Shown here: positions 26,392 to 35,291 of the stretch, piece after piece
Layout: each line of letters begins with the position of its first letter
Position numbering within the stretch: the first letter of the stretch is position 1
DNA from: Actinacidiphila oryziradicis
GTDB lineage: Bacteria; Actinomycetota; Actinomycetes; Streptomycetales; Streptomycetaceae
Direction of reading: 5' to 3'
Length of the DNA stretch: 64,000 nucleotides
Assembly: GCF_005047355.1 (NCBI RefSeq)
Contig: NZ_SUMC01000032.1
Span: forward strand, 1 to 64,000
Program-made: the position numbers and the translations under genes
The notes under the pieces: model-generated
The model's input: only the letters and a program-made list of their open reading frames with translations
Databases searched by the model: none
Told to the model about the DNA's origin: nothing

Positions 26392-27681
26392 ATGGCCCTC
26401 CTTCTGTTCCGCAAGACCGGACTGCTCCGTAGGGCGGGGCTGCTCCGCAAGACGGGACTGCGCTGGAAGCTGAGCGCGGCCATCGCGGCCGTCTCCGCGC
26501 TGGTCGCCGTCGTGCTGAGTTTCGTCGTGCACAATGCCGCCCGGGCCAGCATGATCGACAACTCGCGCGATGTGCAGATGGAGCGGGTCGTCTTCGCCCA
26601 GACGGTCTACGAGTCCACCGGCCGCCTCGCCATCAACGCCCGGCTCGACGACGACGACCTGCCGTCGGCGCTGCGGCACTTCGCGGCAAAGGACAAGCGC
26701 GCCACCTTTGTGCAGGAGCACGGCAACAGCCCCGTCGTCTGGGCGGAGACCCCGCTCTCCAATGGCCGGGTGCTCTCCATGAGCAGCAAGTTCTCCGACA
26801 CCTTCGCCGTCCTGGACGACCTCGACCAGGCCCTGATCCTCGGCTCCGCCGCCGTCGTCCTCGGCGGCACCGCGCTCGGCGTGCTTGTCGGCGGCCAGCT
26901 CTCACGGCGGCTCCGCAAGGCCGCCGAGGCCGCCGGGCGGGTCGCGGGCGGCGCCACCGACGTACGCGTACGGGACTCCATCGGCGCCCGGGTCCGCGAT
27001 GAGACCGACGAGCTCGCCCGCGCCGTCGACGCCATGGCCGACGCCCTGGCCGGCCGGCTCGAAGCCGAGCGGCGGGTCACCGCCGACATCGCCCACGAAC
27101 TCCGCACCCCGGTCACCGGCCTGGTCACCGCCGCCGAGCTACTGCCGCCGGGCCGCCCGTCGGAGCTCGTACGGGACCGCTCCCAGGCCCTGCGCACCCT
27201 CGTCGAGGATGTCCTGGAAGTGGCCCGTCTCGACGGCGCCACCGAAAAAGCCGACCTGCAGGACGTCGCTCTCGGCGAGTTCGTCCGCCGCCGGGTCGCC
27301 ATCACCGCTCCGGACGCGAAGGTGCTGGTCGTCGCCGACGCCGTCGTACGCACCGACCCCCGCCGCCTGGAGCGCATCATCGGCAACCTGGTCGCCAACG
27401 CCGCCCGCCACGGCAAGCCCCTCATCGAGGTCACCGTCGACGGCCCGTACATCCAGGTCCGCGACCACGGCCCCGGCTTCCCCGAGGACCTCCTGCGCGA
27501 AGGCCCCAGCCGCTTCCGTACCGGCTCCCCCGACCGCTCCGGCTCCGGCCACGGCCTGGGCCTCACCATCGCCACCGGCCAGACCCGCGTCCTCGGCGCC
27601 CGCCTCACCTTCCGTAACGCCGCCCCCGAGGACGGCGAGGGCGGCGGGGCAGTGGCGCAACTGCTGCTACCGCGCGAATGA
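26392..27681 (+). CDS. cseC: CseC, membrane sensor histidine kinase
   Basis: 429 residues. Two membrane helices (LSAAIAAVSALVAVVLSFVV and ILGSAAVVLGGTALGVLVGG) flank an external sensing domain of about 100 residues. A HAMP linker, HisKA with the phospho-His in TADIAHELRTPVTG, and HATPase motifs (NLVANAARHG, VRDHGPGFPEDLL, GHGLGLTIA) follow. It senses cell-wall damage in the SigE system. The N-terminus has an unusual repeat of Arg/Leu/Lys (FRKTGLLRRAGLLRKTGLRWKL). Confidence 0.94.
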   Translation: MALLLFRKTGLLRRAGLLRKTGLRWKLSAAIAAVSALVAVVLSFVVHNAARASMIDNSRDVQMERVVFAQTVYESTGRLAINARLDDDDLPSALRHFAAKDKRATFVQEHGNSPVVWAETPLSNGRVLSMSSKFSDTFAVLDDLDQALILGSAAVVLGGTALGVLVGGQLSRRLRKAAEAAGRVAGGATDVRVRDSIGARVRDETDELARAVDAMADALAGRLEAERRVTADIAHELRTPVTGLVTAAELLPPGRPSELVRDRSQALRTLVEDVLEVARLDGATEKADLQDVALGEFVRRRVAITAPDAKVLVVADAVVRTDPRRLERIIGNLVANAARHGKPLIEVTVDGPYIQVRDHGPGFPEDLLREGPSRFRTGSPDRSGSGHGLGLTIATGQTRVLGARLTFRNAAPEDGEGGGAVAQLLLPRE

Positions 27682-27712
27682 GGCCGCGCCCGGGCTCCGG
27701 CGCCTGAACAAC

Positions 27713-27765
27713 AGCGGGGGCCCAGGGGCCCGAGGGTAGAACCCCCGGGCCCCTGGGCCCCCGCT
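27713..27765 (+). terminator. strong terminator after cseC
   Basis: The arms AGCGGGGGCCCAGGGGCCCG (27713-27732) and 27746-27765 are perfect 20-bp complements with a 13-nt loop. It lies between convergent cseC and the MFS gene and can work on both strands. Confidence 0.85.
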
Positions 27766-27810
27766 TTCCGAAAAGGGAGGGTCAGGCGAGCAGCCCGCCG
27801 CAGCCGCGCC

Positions 27811-29388
27811 TCACACCGCCTCCCCCACCGACATCACCGGCACCGGCTCTTCCCCCGCAGCCGCCGCCTGCGGGGCACCCCGCAGCGGCACCTCCTTGAC
27901 GAACCACGCCGCCGCGAAGCCGATCACACTGATCGCCGCGCCCCACAGGAACACATGGTGCGTCCCGCTCGCCACCGCGTGCAGATACGCGTCCTTGACC
28001 GCGGCCGGCAGCTTCCCGATGCTCGTCGGGCTCAGCTGCGCCGACCCCGACGTCACCGACGCCCCCGTCCCGCCGGCCCGCGCGGCCATCGTGCTCTGCA
28101 CCTGGTGGGTGAAGACCGCGCCGAACATCGACACCCCGAAGGAACCGCCGATCGTCCGGAAGAGCGTCGAGGACGACGACCCGACCCCCATGTCCTTCAT
28201 CTCGACGCTGTTCTGCGCGATCAGCATCGTGATCTGCATCAGGAAGCCCATGCCGGCGCCCAGCACCGCCATGAACGCCCCCGACATGAATCGCGTCGTC
28301 CCAGTGTCCATCGTCGACAGCAGGTACAGGCCGACGGTGATCAGCCCACCGCCCAGGATCGGGAAGACCTTGTACCTACCGGTCGACGTCGTCACCCGCC
28401 CGGCTATCAGCGACACCACCATCATCGCGAGCAGCATCGGAAGCAGCAGCAGCCCGGAGTTGGTCGCCGAAGCCCCCTGCACCGTCTGCTGGTACAGCGG
28501 CAGGAAGGTCATCGCCCCGAACATCGTGAAGCCCACCAGGAACCCGATCACCGAGATCAGCGAAAAGTTCCGGTTCCGGAAGATGTGCAGCGGCATCACC
28601 GGCTCCGCCGCCCGCGTCTCCGCGTAGACGAACGCGGCAAGCGCCGCGACCCCCAGCACGCCCAGCCCGATGATCTGCGCCGAGCCCCAGCCGTACTGCG
28701 TACCGCCCCAGGTCGTGATGAGCACCAGCGAGGTGATCCCGACCGTCAGCAGCGCCGCCCCGAGGTAGTCGATCCGCGCCTGCACCCGCTTCTTCGGCAG
28801 ATGCAGCACCACCGAGATCATGAACAGCGCCACCACGCCCAGCGGCAGGTTGATGTAGAAACTCCAGCGCCAGCCCCAGTTGTCGGTGATCGTGCCACCC
28901 ACCAGCGGCCCGCCGATCATGGCTATCGCCATCACCCCGGCGATCATGCCCTGGTACTTACCGCGCTCCCGCGGCGGAATCAGATCGCCGATGATCGCCA
29001 TGACACCGACCATCAGGCCACCCGCGCCGAGACCCTGCACCGCCCGGAACGCGATGAGCTGGTCCATCGACTGTGCCATCCCCGACAGCGCCGAGCCGGC
29101 CAGAAAGAGCACAATCGACGTCATGAAGACGCCCTTGCGGCCGTACATGTCGCCGAGCTTTCCCCAGATGGGGGTCGAGGCGGCCGTAGCGAGGGTGTAC
29201 GCCGTGACCACCCACGACAAGTGGCTGAGCCCGCCCAGCTCCCCCACGATCGTCGGCATCGCGGTGCCGACGATCATGTTGTCGAGCATCGCCAGCAACA
29301 TGGCGATCATCAGCCCGAACAGCACCACTCGGACACTGCGCTGCTTGGGTTCCACCGCTTCGGGCGGGGCTTCTGCGGTCTGGGACAT
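27811..29388 (-). CDS. MFS multidrug exporter, DHA2/EmrB-QacA family (14 TMS)
   Basis: 525 residues from ATG 29388 (MSQTAEAPPEAVEPKQRSVRVVLFGLM), with GGGGGAGA upstream. It has about 14 membrane segments. Motif A is GKLGDMYGRKGVF and motif C-like sequence is GVMAIAMIGGPLVGG. LDNMIVGTAMPTIVGEL in TM1 is the hallmark of the drug:H+ antiporter-2 group. It is divergent from a TetR gene with an inverted repeat between them, so it is probably the regulated efflux pump. The frame to 29448 extends into the operator region. Confidence 0.93.
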   Translation of the reverse strand: MSQTAEAPPEAVEPKQRSVRVVLFGLMIAMLLAMLDNMIVGTAMPTIVGELGGLSHLSWVVTAYTLATAASTPIWGKLGDMYGRKGVFMTSIVLFLAGSALSGMAQSMDQLIAFRAVQGLGAGGLMVGVMAIIGDLIPPRERGKYQGMIAGVMAIAMIGGPLVGGTITDNWGWRWSFYINLPLGVVALFMISVVLHLPKKRVQARIDYLGAALLTVGITSLVLITTWGGTQYGWGSAQIIGLGVLGVAALAAFVYAETRAAEPVMPLHIFRNRNFSLISVIGFLVGFTMFGAMTFLPLYQQTVQGASATNSGLLLLPMLLAMMVVSLIAGRVTTSTGRYKVFPILGGGLITVGLYLLSTMDTGTTRFMSGAFMAVLGAGMGFLMQITMLIAQNSVEMKDMGVGSSSSTLFRTIGGSFGVSMFGAVFTHQVQSTMAARAGGTGASVTSGSAQLSPTSIGKLPAAVKDAYLHAVASGTHHVFLWGAAISVIGFAAAWFVKEVPLRGAPQAAAAGEEPVPVMSVGEAV

Positions 29389-29446
29389 GACCTGTGTCTC
29401 CCCCCAGGGAAGGGCGGCTCGCGCAGACTCGGAGATACGTAGATCC

Positions 29447-29519
29447 ACTTACTTGCCGCCCGGCTAGTTTATGTACGACAGTGAGATTAAGCTTTCCGCT
29501 AGCCGGTCGTCAAGTAAGT
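29447..29519. promoter_or_regulatory. 21-bp inverted arms in the TetR/MFS divergent promoter
   Basis: ACTTACTTG-n4-CCGGCTAG (29447-29467) is mirrored by CTAGCCGG-n4-CAAGTAAGT (29499-29519), with 17 of 21 positions paired. The minus-strand promoter for the MFS gene has TTGACG at 29513-29508 and TAATCT at 29489-29484, spaced 18 bp, and lies across the right arm and spacer. This fits two TetR operator sites shared by the divergent genes. Confidence 0.75.
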
Positions 29520-29583
29520 TAATATCAGCGCAAAAGCGACCGCCGGGGGGACCGGCGGCGCGCAACGCAGGAGAGCAGCAGCC

Positions 29584-30159
29584 ATGGCCACATCGCAGGC
29601 CCGCCGCGGCGACACCCGCCGCCGTATCCAGGACGTCGCGCTGACGCTCTTCGCCGAGCACGGCTACGAGAAGACCTCGCTCCGCGAGATCGCCGAGCAC
29701 CTCGACGTCACCAAGGCCGCGCTCTACTACCACTTCAAGACCAAGGAAGACATCCTCATCAGCGTCGCCGACGACCTCGTCAAACCCATTGACGAGCTCA
29801 TCGCCTGGGCCCAGGCCCAGCCCAGAACCCTTGCCACCAAGCAGGAGTTCCTCCGCCGCTACAGCGAGGCCCTCTGGGGCGCTTCCCGGCTCTTCCGCTT
29901 CATGCAAGAGAACCAGGCCACCATGCGCGAACTCAGCATCGGCGAGGCCTTCAAGGACAGGATCGGCGCCCTCGGCGCCCTCCTCAATGAGCCCGGCTTC
30001 TCCATGACCGACCAGGTCCGCTGCATGACCGCTCTCTTCTCCATGCACGCCGGCATGTTCGCCATGCAGAACATCGAAGGCGACCCCGACGCCAAGCGCC
30101 TCGCCATCCTCGAAGTCGCCCAAGGCCTCATCGCCGACGCCCACGCCGAGCGCGGCTGA
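29584..30159 (+). CDS. TetR family repressor of the divergent exporter
   Basis: 191 residues. The helix-turn-helix is clear in [45 protein letters not shown]. The C-terminal half is a helical ligand domain. ATG 29584 follows AGGAGAGCAGCAGCC. Its divergent arrangement with an MFS exporter and a shared inverted repeat implies that it represses both genes until a drug ligand binds. The ligand is unknown. Confidence 0.9.
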   Translation: MATSQARRGDTRRRIQDVALTLFAEHGYEKTSLREIAEHLDVTKAALYYHFKTKEDILISVADDLVKPIDELIAWAQAQPRTLATKQEFLRRYSEALWGASRLFRFMQENQATMRELSIGEAFKDRIGALGALLNEPGFSMTDQVRCMTALFSMHAGMFAMQNIEGDPDAKRLAILEVAQGLIADAHAERG

Positions 30160-30201
30160 CCCCGCCACCGTTGCCCTACCAGAGGTGACAAGGGGGACGC
30201 C

Positions 30202-32266
30202 ATGGGCAACGACCATCTCGCCGACATCGAGCTTGCCGACGCCGTCGAAGCGATCCGCGACGGCCTCACCGCCGCAACGGCCCGCGGCACCGACCAGGAT
30301 CTTCGCTTCGAACTCGGCGACATACACATGGAGTTCACCGTCGAAGTCCGCCGCGACGCCCGAGCCCGGGGCGGGGTGAAGGCCTGGCTCGTGGACGCCT
30401 CCGCCGAGAGCGGGCGCTCACGGGCCCAGACCCACAAGGTCTCGTTCACCCTGAAGCCGAAGCACGCCGCCACGGGCGGCGGCTGGGACATCGGCGCCGC
30501 CCGCCAAGGCAGCGGCTACCTGCTGACCGCCAAGCTGATCCTGACCGCCGGCCATGTGGTGCGGGACAGCGCTCGCATCCAGGCCGCCGTCCCCGGTGGG
30601 CTCGGTCTGATCGACTGCGATCTCCTCTGGTCCGGTCTCGACCACGGGATCGACGCCGCGCTGCTTCGAGCCCGCAAGCATCTCGTACCGCTGATGACAT
30701 CGAAGAAGTTCAGCCTGACCCGATGGGGCGTGGTCAACTCCCTCACCCGCATACCCGGCTGCGAAGCCATCGGCTTTCCCCGCGCCCAGCGCATCGGACA
30801 GGGGAGCCTCGGCAGCGAACAGCTCGTCGGCACACTCAAACCCGGCTCCGGCCTGCTCAACAACCGGTACGTACTCGACAGCGACCACACCCCGCCCACG
30901 CCCCGCCCGGACGGCGGCTCCCCCTGGGCCGGAATGTCCGGGGCGGCGCTCTTCGCACAGGACTTACTCCTGGGAGTCGTAGCCTTCGACCCGGTGGCTG
31001 ACAGCACGGCCGTGTGGAAGCCGTGCCCACACACCTCCTGCTCAACGACTCCGGGTTCCATGAAGCTCTCGGCCGGGACGCCCCCGGCCAGTACTCGATC
31101 ATCACTGTCCAACCCACTGTGGATCCCGACGCCGAATTCCAGCAGCGCTACGCCGACTACCTCGCCGTCAAGCACGGCATCCTCACCATCTTCGGCATCG
31201 ACCTCACCGACCGCTCCCGTGCCACCTGGCCGCTCGACGCGGCCTACCTGAGCCTGGAAGCCGCCGCCTCCGAGACGACCCGCGACTTCCCCGGCACCAA
31301 CGGCGGCCCCCTCCACGCCCCCAGCGCCCCGCTCCCCGCCGACCAGGCCCTCGCCGGACGCGAGCGCGTCCTCCTGCGCGGCGTCGCCGGCTCCGGCAAG
31401 ACCACCCTCGTCCAGTGGCTCGCCACCACCGCCGCCCGCCACGAACGCGGCGACAAAATCCCCTTCGTCCTCCCCCTCCGCACCCTCGTCCGGCACGGTC
31501 CCATGCCCATGCCGGACGACTCCTCCCCTCCGTACGCGTCCCCATCAGTCGCTGGCCAGCCGACATCTTGACCTCCCTGCCCCATCATCTCCCCCTGGCA
31601 AGCCTCCACCTGCCCAGCGCCGCAGGTGGCCTCGAAGTCCTCGCCGCATGGCCAAGCCTCATCACCCTCGGCTTTGCCGATCGCGATTCCGTCCTCAACC
31701 CGGACGATTGATCGCGTCCCGCCAGATGGTGTAGCCGATCAAGTACTCGGAATGCGCAGGTCATCGCCGCATTGACGCGGTTCAGGGCCGCCAATGGCGC
31801 TGACGGCAGGTCAGCCGCGCGCGACGCGGGAGCCGTGGCCCATGGGATGGCCGACACGTGGCTTACCGGAACGCGTCGAGCAAGGTCGCTTACACCACGA
31901 GGCGGGACACGACCGGATGATTGGGCACACGTATTCTCACTGCCCAATCTGGCGTTCCTGTTGTTCGCCGATCACACGGACCATGCCCTCTTCCCACCCG
32001 GCATGAAATCGCACCGCGTCACCACCCTGGTCCTCAATCGGCTATCCAGTGATGGTCATATCAGGAACCTCAGCGCGGTCCTTCCCGGCCTCCAGCGCCT
32101 GTACCTGAACGCCGCCTCCGGCGCCTTCCCCACCATCGACCTCGCGCCCCTCGCCGCTTTGCCGGACCTGCAGACCCTCACCGTCAGCTACCCCGGCACC
32201 GTCCTGAACGCCCACCTCCTGCCCTCCACCGTCAAACTCACTCTCCGCCCCCGGCCTCGGCAGTAG
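30202..32266 (+). pseudogene. decayed Trypco2-trypsin-NACHT-LRR conflict/defence gene
   Basis: Starts at ATG 30202 after AAGGGGG. Residues 1-90 match the trypsin-co-occurring domain type 2. Residues 92-265 are a trypsin-like protease with candidate triad H118 (LTAGHVV), D151 (HGIDAAL) and S246 (GMSGAAL). Near 31002 one base seems lost: the expected continuation (QHGRVEAVPTHLLL) is in another frame and reaches a Walker A, GVAGSGKTT, at about 31380-31406 and the NACHT-like strand IPFVLPLRTLV. That frame stops at 31571, so most of the NTPase is missing. Leucine-rich segments continue in a third frame to 31711 and, after a stop, through 31772-32266 (LPGLQRLYLNAAS). Frameshifts, a stop and a deletion together make it a pseudogene. 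Confidence 0.75.
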
Positions 32267-32268
32267 CC

Positions 32269-32329
32269 GCCTGCGTACACTTCGGCCCGCGCCTGCGTAC
32301 ACCCCGGTGTGACCGAAGTGCACGCAGGC
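32269..32329. terminator. hairpin after the NACHT pseudogene
   Basis: GCCTGCGTACACTTCGG (32269-32285) pairs with CCGAAGTGCACGCAGGC (32313-32329), with one G-U position. The 27-nt loop contains a second GCCTGCGTACAC (32291-32302), and CACGCAGGCG recurs near 32343. It could be a terminator or a repeat remnant. Confidence 0.55.
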
Positions 32330-32433
32330 ATGCGCTGAAGCCCACGCAGGCGCCAGTCCCCCGATGGGGTGGCGCCATGTCACAACCCCGTGACCGCCGT
32401 TCCGGCCGGGCCGGGGCCGGGCAAGGGGCGGCC

Positions 32434-33399
32434 ATGACGATCTCCTACGACGACGCGCTGGCCAGGCTGGCCGCCGACGACGACCATGTCGCCACGCACG
32501 CCCAACTGCTGCACGTCGGGGTCGGCGACAGCACGATCGCCGGGCGGTGCGGGCCCGGCGGGCCCTGGCAACGGCTGCTGCCGCGCACATACCTGCTGCA
32601 CACCGGGCAGCCGACGCATTTGCAGCGCATGCGGATGGCGCTGCGCTACGGCGAGCACGGGCACCCCGGTTCGGCCATGCTCACCGGGACGGCGGTGCTG
32701 GCGCTGCGGCGGCTGAAGCACGCGCCGCAGCCGGAGCACGTACGGAACGTGGATGTGCTGGTGCCCGCCGGGCGACGGCGCCGGGACGAGGAGTTCGCGC
32801 GGGTGCGGCCGACGCGGCGGATGCCGGAAGCGGTGCGGGTGGAGGGGCTGGCGTGCGCGCCGCTGGCGCGGGCGGTCGCGGACGCGATGGCCACGGTAGG
32901 CACCGACGTGCGGGGGCTGCTGGCCGAAGTGGTGCAGGCCCGACGGTGCCCTGTGTCCAGGCTGGCGGAGGAGCTGCGGGCGGCGCGGCTGGACCGGCTG
33001 CCGCACATTGCCCAGGTCCTGGCCGACTTGGGGGCGGGTACGCGCTCGCCGGTGGAGGCGGAGGCCCGGGACGTGGTTGAGGGGTGTTCGGGGCTCCCCC
33101 GGCCGCTGTGGAACCCGGAGTTGCGCCTGGACGGCCGGTTCCTGGCGGTGCCGGACGGCTATTGGCCGGACCATGGCGTACTGCTGGAGGTCGAATCGAT
33201 CGCGCACCACTTCGCCCTGCCCGACTGGGAGTCGACGTGGGACCGTCACAACCGCCTCGACGCACTCGGGCTCTGCGTCCAGCACATCACGGCCCGACAA
33301 CTGCGGGAGCGTCCCGACGTAGTGCTTGACCGGCTGCGGTCCGCCCTGGCTGGCGGCCCGTACGGTCCGCTGGACCGGATTCAGGTGCTGCCCTGCTGA
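32434..33399 (+). CDS. AbiEi-like protein with PD-(D/E)XK nuclease-like C-terminus
   Basis: 321 residues from ATG 32434 (MTISYDDALARLAADDDHVATHAQL), with AAGGGG upstream. The N-terminal part resembles the winged-helix domain of AbiEi antitoxins. The C-terminal part has a D...ExE pattern (RFLAVPDGYWPDHGVLLEVESIAHHF) and a following His/Arg region like DUF559-type endonuclease folds. No AbiEii nucleotidyltransferase gene follows, so it is not a normal toxin-antitoxin pair. Such solitary proteins are common in streptomycetes. Activity is unproven. Confidence 0.7.
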   Translation: MTISYDDALARLAADDDHVATHAQLLHVGVGDSTIAGRCGPGGPWQRLLPRTYLLHTGQPTHLQRMRMALRYGEHGHPGSAMLTGTAVLALRRLKHAPQPEHVRNVDVLVPAGRRRRDEEFARVRPTRRMPEAVRVEGLACAPLARAVADAMATVGTDVRGLLAEVVQARRCPVSRLAEELRAARLDRLPHIAQVLADLGAGTRSPVEAEARDVVEGCSGLPRPLWNPELRLDGRFLAVPDGYWPDHGVLLEVESIAHHFALPDWESTWDRHNRLDALGLCVQHITARQLRERPDVVLDRLRSALAGGPYGPLDRIQVLPC

Positions 33400-33412
33400 G
33401 GCACTGGGGGCG

Positions 33413-33835
33413 TCACCCCTCGGGCGAAACGACGTTGAGCTCGAACCAGACGCCCTTGCCGTTGCCGTCGCTGTCGGGTGCCACCCCGCACACGTCCGAA
33501 AGCGCGGTGACCAGGAACAGACCCCGCCCGTGGGTGTCGTGCCTGCCCGGGCGCCGGGGCGAGGGCAGCGCGTCACTGCCGTCGTGTACGTCGACCCGGA
33601 TGCGGGTCGGCTCGATAGCGAGCCCGAGGCGGATGTCGCCCTTGGCATGCAGATGGACGTTGGTCGCCAGCTCCGAGGTGCACAGCGCCGCCGCGTCCGC
33701 CGGGCCCGCCAGGCCGGAGGCGTTGAGGGCGCTGCGTACGAAGTCGCGGCACACCCTGGGCGCGGTGGCGACGGCGGGGGCCAGCAGGGTGTAAGTGAGC
33801 GGTAGGTCGGCGGGCGGTGCCACGAGGGCCTCCAA
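33413..33835 (-). CDS. SpoIIAB/RsbW-type ATP-binding regulatory protein
   Basis: 140 residues. HATPase_c_2 features are visible: the N-box in CTSELATNVHLHAKG, then RVDVHDGSDALP and the G-box DTHGRGLFLVTALSD. These small kinases act as anti-sigma or HTH partners in streptomycetes. It is divergent from the HTH gene at 34108 and convergent with the AbiEi-like gene, 13 bp away. Proximity to an HTH/DUF397 pair matches the abaA/whiJ-type gene sets. Confidence 0.85.
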   Translation of the reverse strand: MEALVAPPADLPLTYTLLAPAVATAPRVCRDFVRSALNASGLAGPADAAALCTSELATNVHLHAKGDIRLGLAIEPTRIRVDVHDGSDALPSPRRPGRHDTHGRGLFLVTALSDVCGVAPDSDGNGKGVWFELNVVSPEG

Positions 33836-34107
33836 GACTGTGTTGAAGGGCGGGAGGTGCGGTGGCCTGCCGCCCCCTTGGACATGCCGGTGCTTTGGCG
33901 GCAGACGGCATGGATCGGGGGGCGGTGCGCTTCCGCGACGGTGAGACCCAGGGCACGTTGGCGGCGGGGCCGCCGTTGTCCCTGTGTGAGCGATGCAACA
34001 CTCACGGTAGAGGTTAGGTACTCATTCCTGCAACCTAATCTCACGATCGAGTGGACCCCGTCGCCAGCCACAGGCAGACTGAGCGCCGAACTCCGAGGAG
34101 ACCCGCA

Positions 34108-34995
34108 GTGCCACTACGCACGACCATCACCGAGCGACAGCGCCGACTAGGAGCAGAGCTACGCCAACTCCGGGAACTCAGCGGCATGTCACTCACCCAG
34201 GTGGGTGCTGAGGTCGGCATGGGCGGTCCTCACCTGAGCCACGTCGAGTCCGGCCGGACCTCGATCACAACCGATCGTCTCCGCGCTCTATGTCGCGCCT
34301 ACCGCTGCATTAATGAGCCCTTCATCGCCGCCCTCGTCACGATGGCGGAAAGCAGCGGCAAGGGCTGGTGGACCGAGCACAAGAAGAGGCAGCAACAACC
34401 TGCCCTCAATCTCGCGGAGCTCGAAGCCGGCGCGCGGCGCATCCAGAGCCAGGAATCGCTGTTCATCCCAGGGCTCTTCCAGACGGAGCAGTACATGCGC
34501 ACGACCTTCGAGAACGTCCGTCCCAAGCTGACCGCGAAAGAGATCGACGATTCCAGCGCCTTCCGCCTCGAGCGCCAAAGCGTTCTGACTGGGGAAGATC
34601 CGCCGGTCATGCACGCCGTGATCCATGAGGCCGCCCTGCACATGCACATCGGCAGCCCGGAGATCATGCGGGCGCAGCTGCTCCACCTCATCGAGCTCGC
34701 GCGACTGCCCAACGTGGTGATCCAGGTGTTCCCGTACGAGGCAGGCGTCTACGCGGCCCTCAGCGGAACCTTCACCCTGATCACGCCTACCGCCAGAGAG
34801 TTGAGCACCGTCCTGCTGGACCACCCGGTCCGGTCCCTCTACATGGGCGACGAGCCCCACATCACCCAGTACAGCGACATGTTCGGCAAGCTGGCAGAGC
34901 TTGCGCTACCCCCGATCAACCCGGCGGCGGTCCCGGAAACGCACTCCGGGAAAAGCTCGCTCGGCCTCATCCAGCACATCCTCTACACCCTCTAG
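34108..34995 (+). CDS. XRE-family HTH regulator with DUF5753 domain (WhiJ-like)
   Basis: 295 residues from GTG 34108 (MPLRTTITERQRRLGAELRQL), with GAGGAG at 34095-34100. The helix-turn-helix is in LRELSGMSLTQVGAEVGMGGPHLSHVESGRTSIT. The rest (ESLFIPGLFQTEQYMRTTF, RQSVLTGEDPPVMHAVIHEAALH, NVVIQVFPYEAGVYAAL) is the DUF5753 ligand-like domain. It is followed after 10 bp by its usual DUF397 partner. Such pairs influence development and antibiotic production. Confidence 0.93.
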   Translation: MPLRTTITERQRRLGAELRQLRELSGMSLTQVGAEVGMGGPHLSHVESGRTSITTDRLRALCRAYRCINEPFIAALVTMAESSGKGWWTEHKKRQQQPALNLAELEAGARRIQSQESLFIPGLFQTEQYMRTTFENVRPKLTAKEIDDSSAFRLERQSVLTGEDPPVMHAVIHEAALHMHIGSPEIMRAQLLHLIELARLPNVVIQVFPYEAGVYAALSGTFTLITPTARELSTVLLDHPVRSLYMGDEPHITQYSDMFGKLAELALPPINPAAVPETHSGKSSLGLIQHILYTL

Positions 34996-35005
34996 GAGAG
35001 CGAGC

Positions 35006-35200
35006 ATGCCCACGCTCCATTGGCAAAAGTCCAGCTTCAGCGGTGACCCCAACACCAACTGCCTGGAACTCGCCCCGTCCAGCGACGGCGTCCTCATACG
35101 CGAGAGCGAAGCCCCCGGCTTCATACTCACCGCCAGCCGGGCCGGGCTGGCCGCCTTCCTCCAGGGCATCAAGGCCGACGACTTCGACCAGCCGAGCTGA
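35006..35200 (+). CDS. DUF397 domain protein
   Basis: 64 residues, beginning MPTLHWQKSSFSGDPNTNCLELA with the family core VLIRESEAPGFIL. TAGGAGAG at 34993-35000 overlaps the upstream stop and provides the ribosome-binding site. These small proteins act with the adjacent HTH regulator, probably as antagonists or co-regulators. Confidence 0.93.
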   Translation: MPTLHWQKSSFSGDPNTNCLELAPSSDGVLIRESEAPGFILTASRAGLAAFLQGIKADDFDQPS

Positions 35201-35291
35201 CCCGTTGCCGCCCGGTGTACCCCACGCCGGGCATACCGTAACGGGCGACTGCCGACTGTCGGCGTCCGCTGCACTGCCTACGGAGATTCGC

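Noticed and set aside
32434-33399. A classical AbiE toxin-antitoxin system.
   Set aside because: No AbiEii nucleotidyltransferase gene is adjacent on either side.
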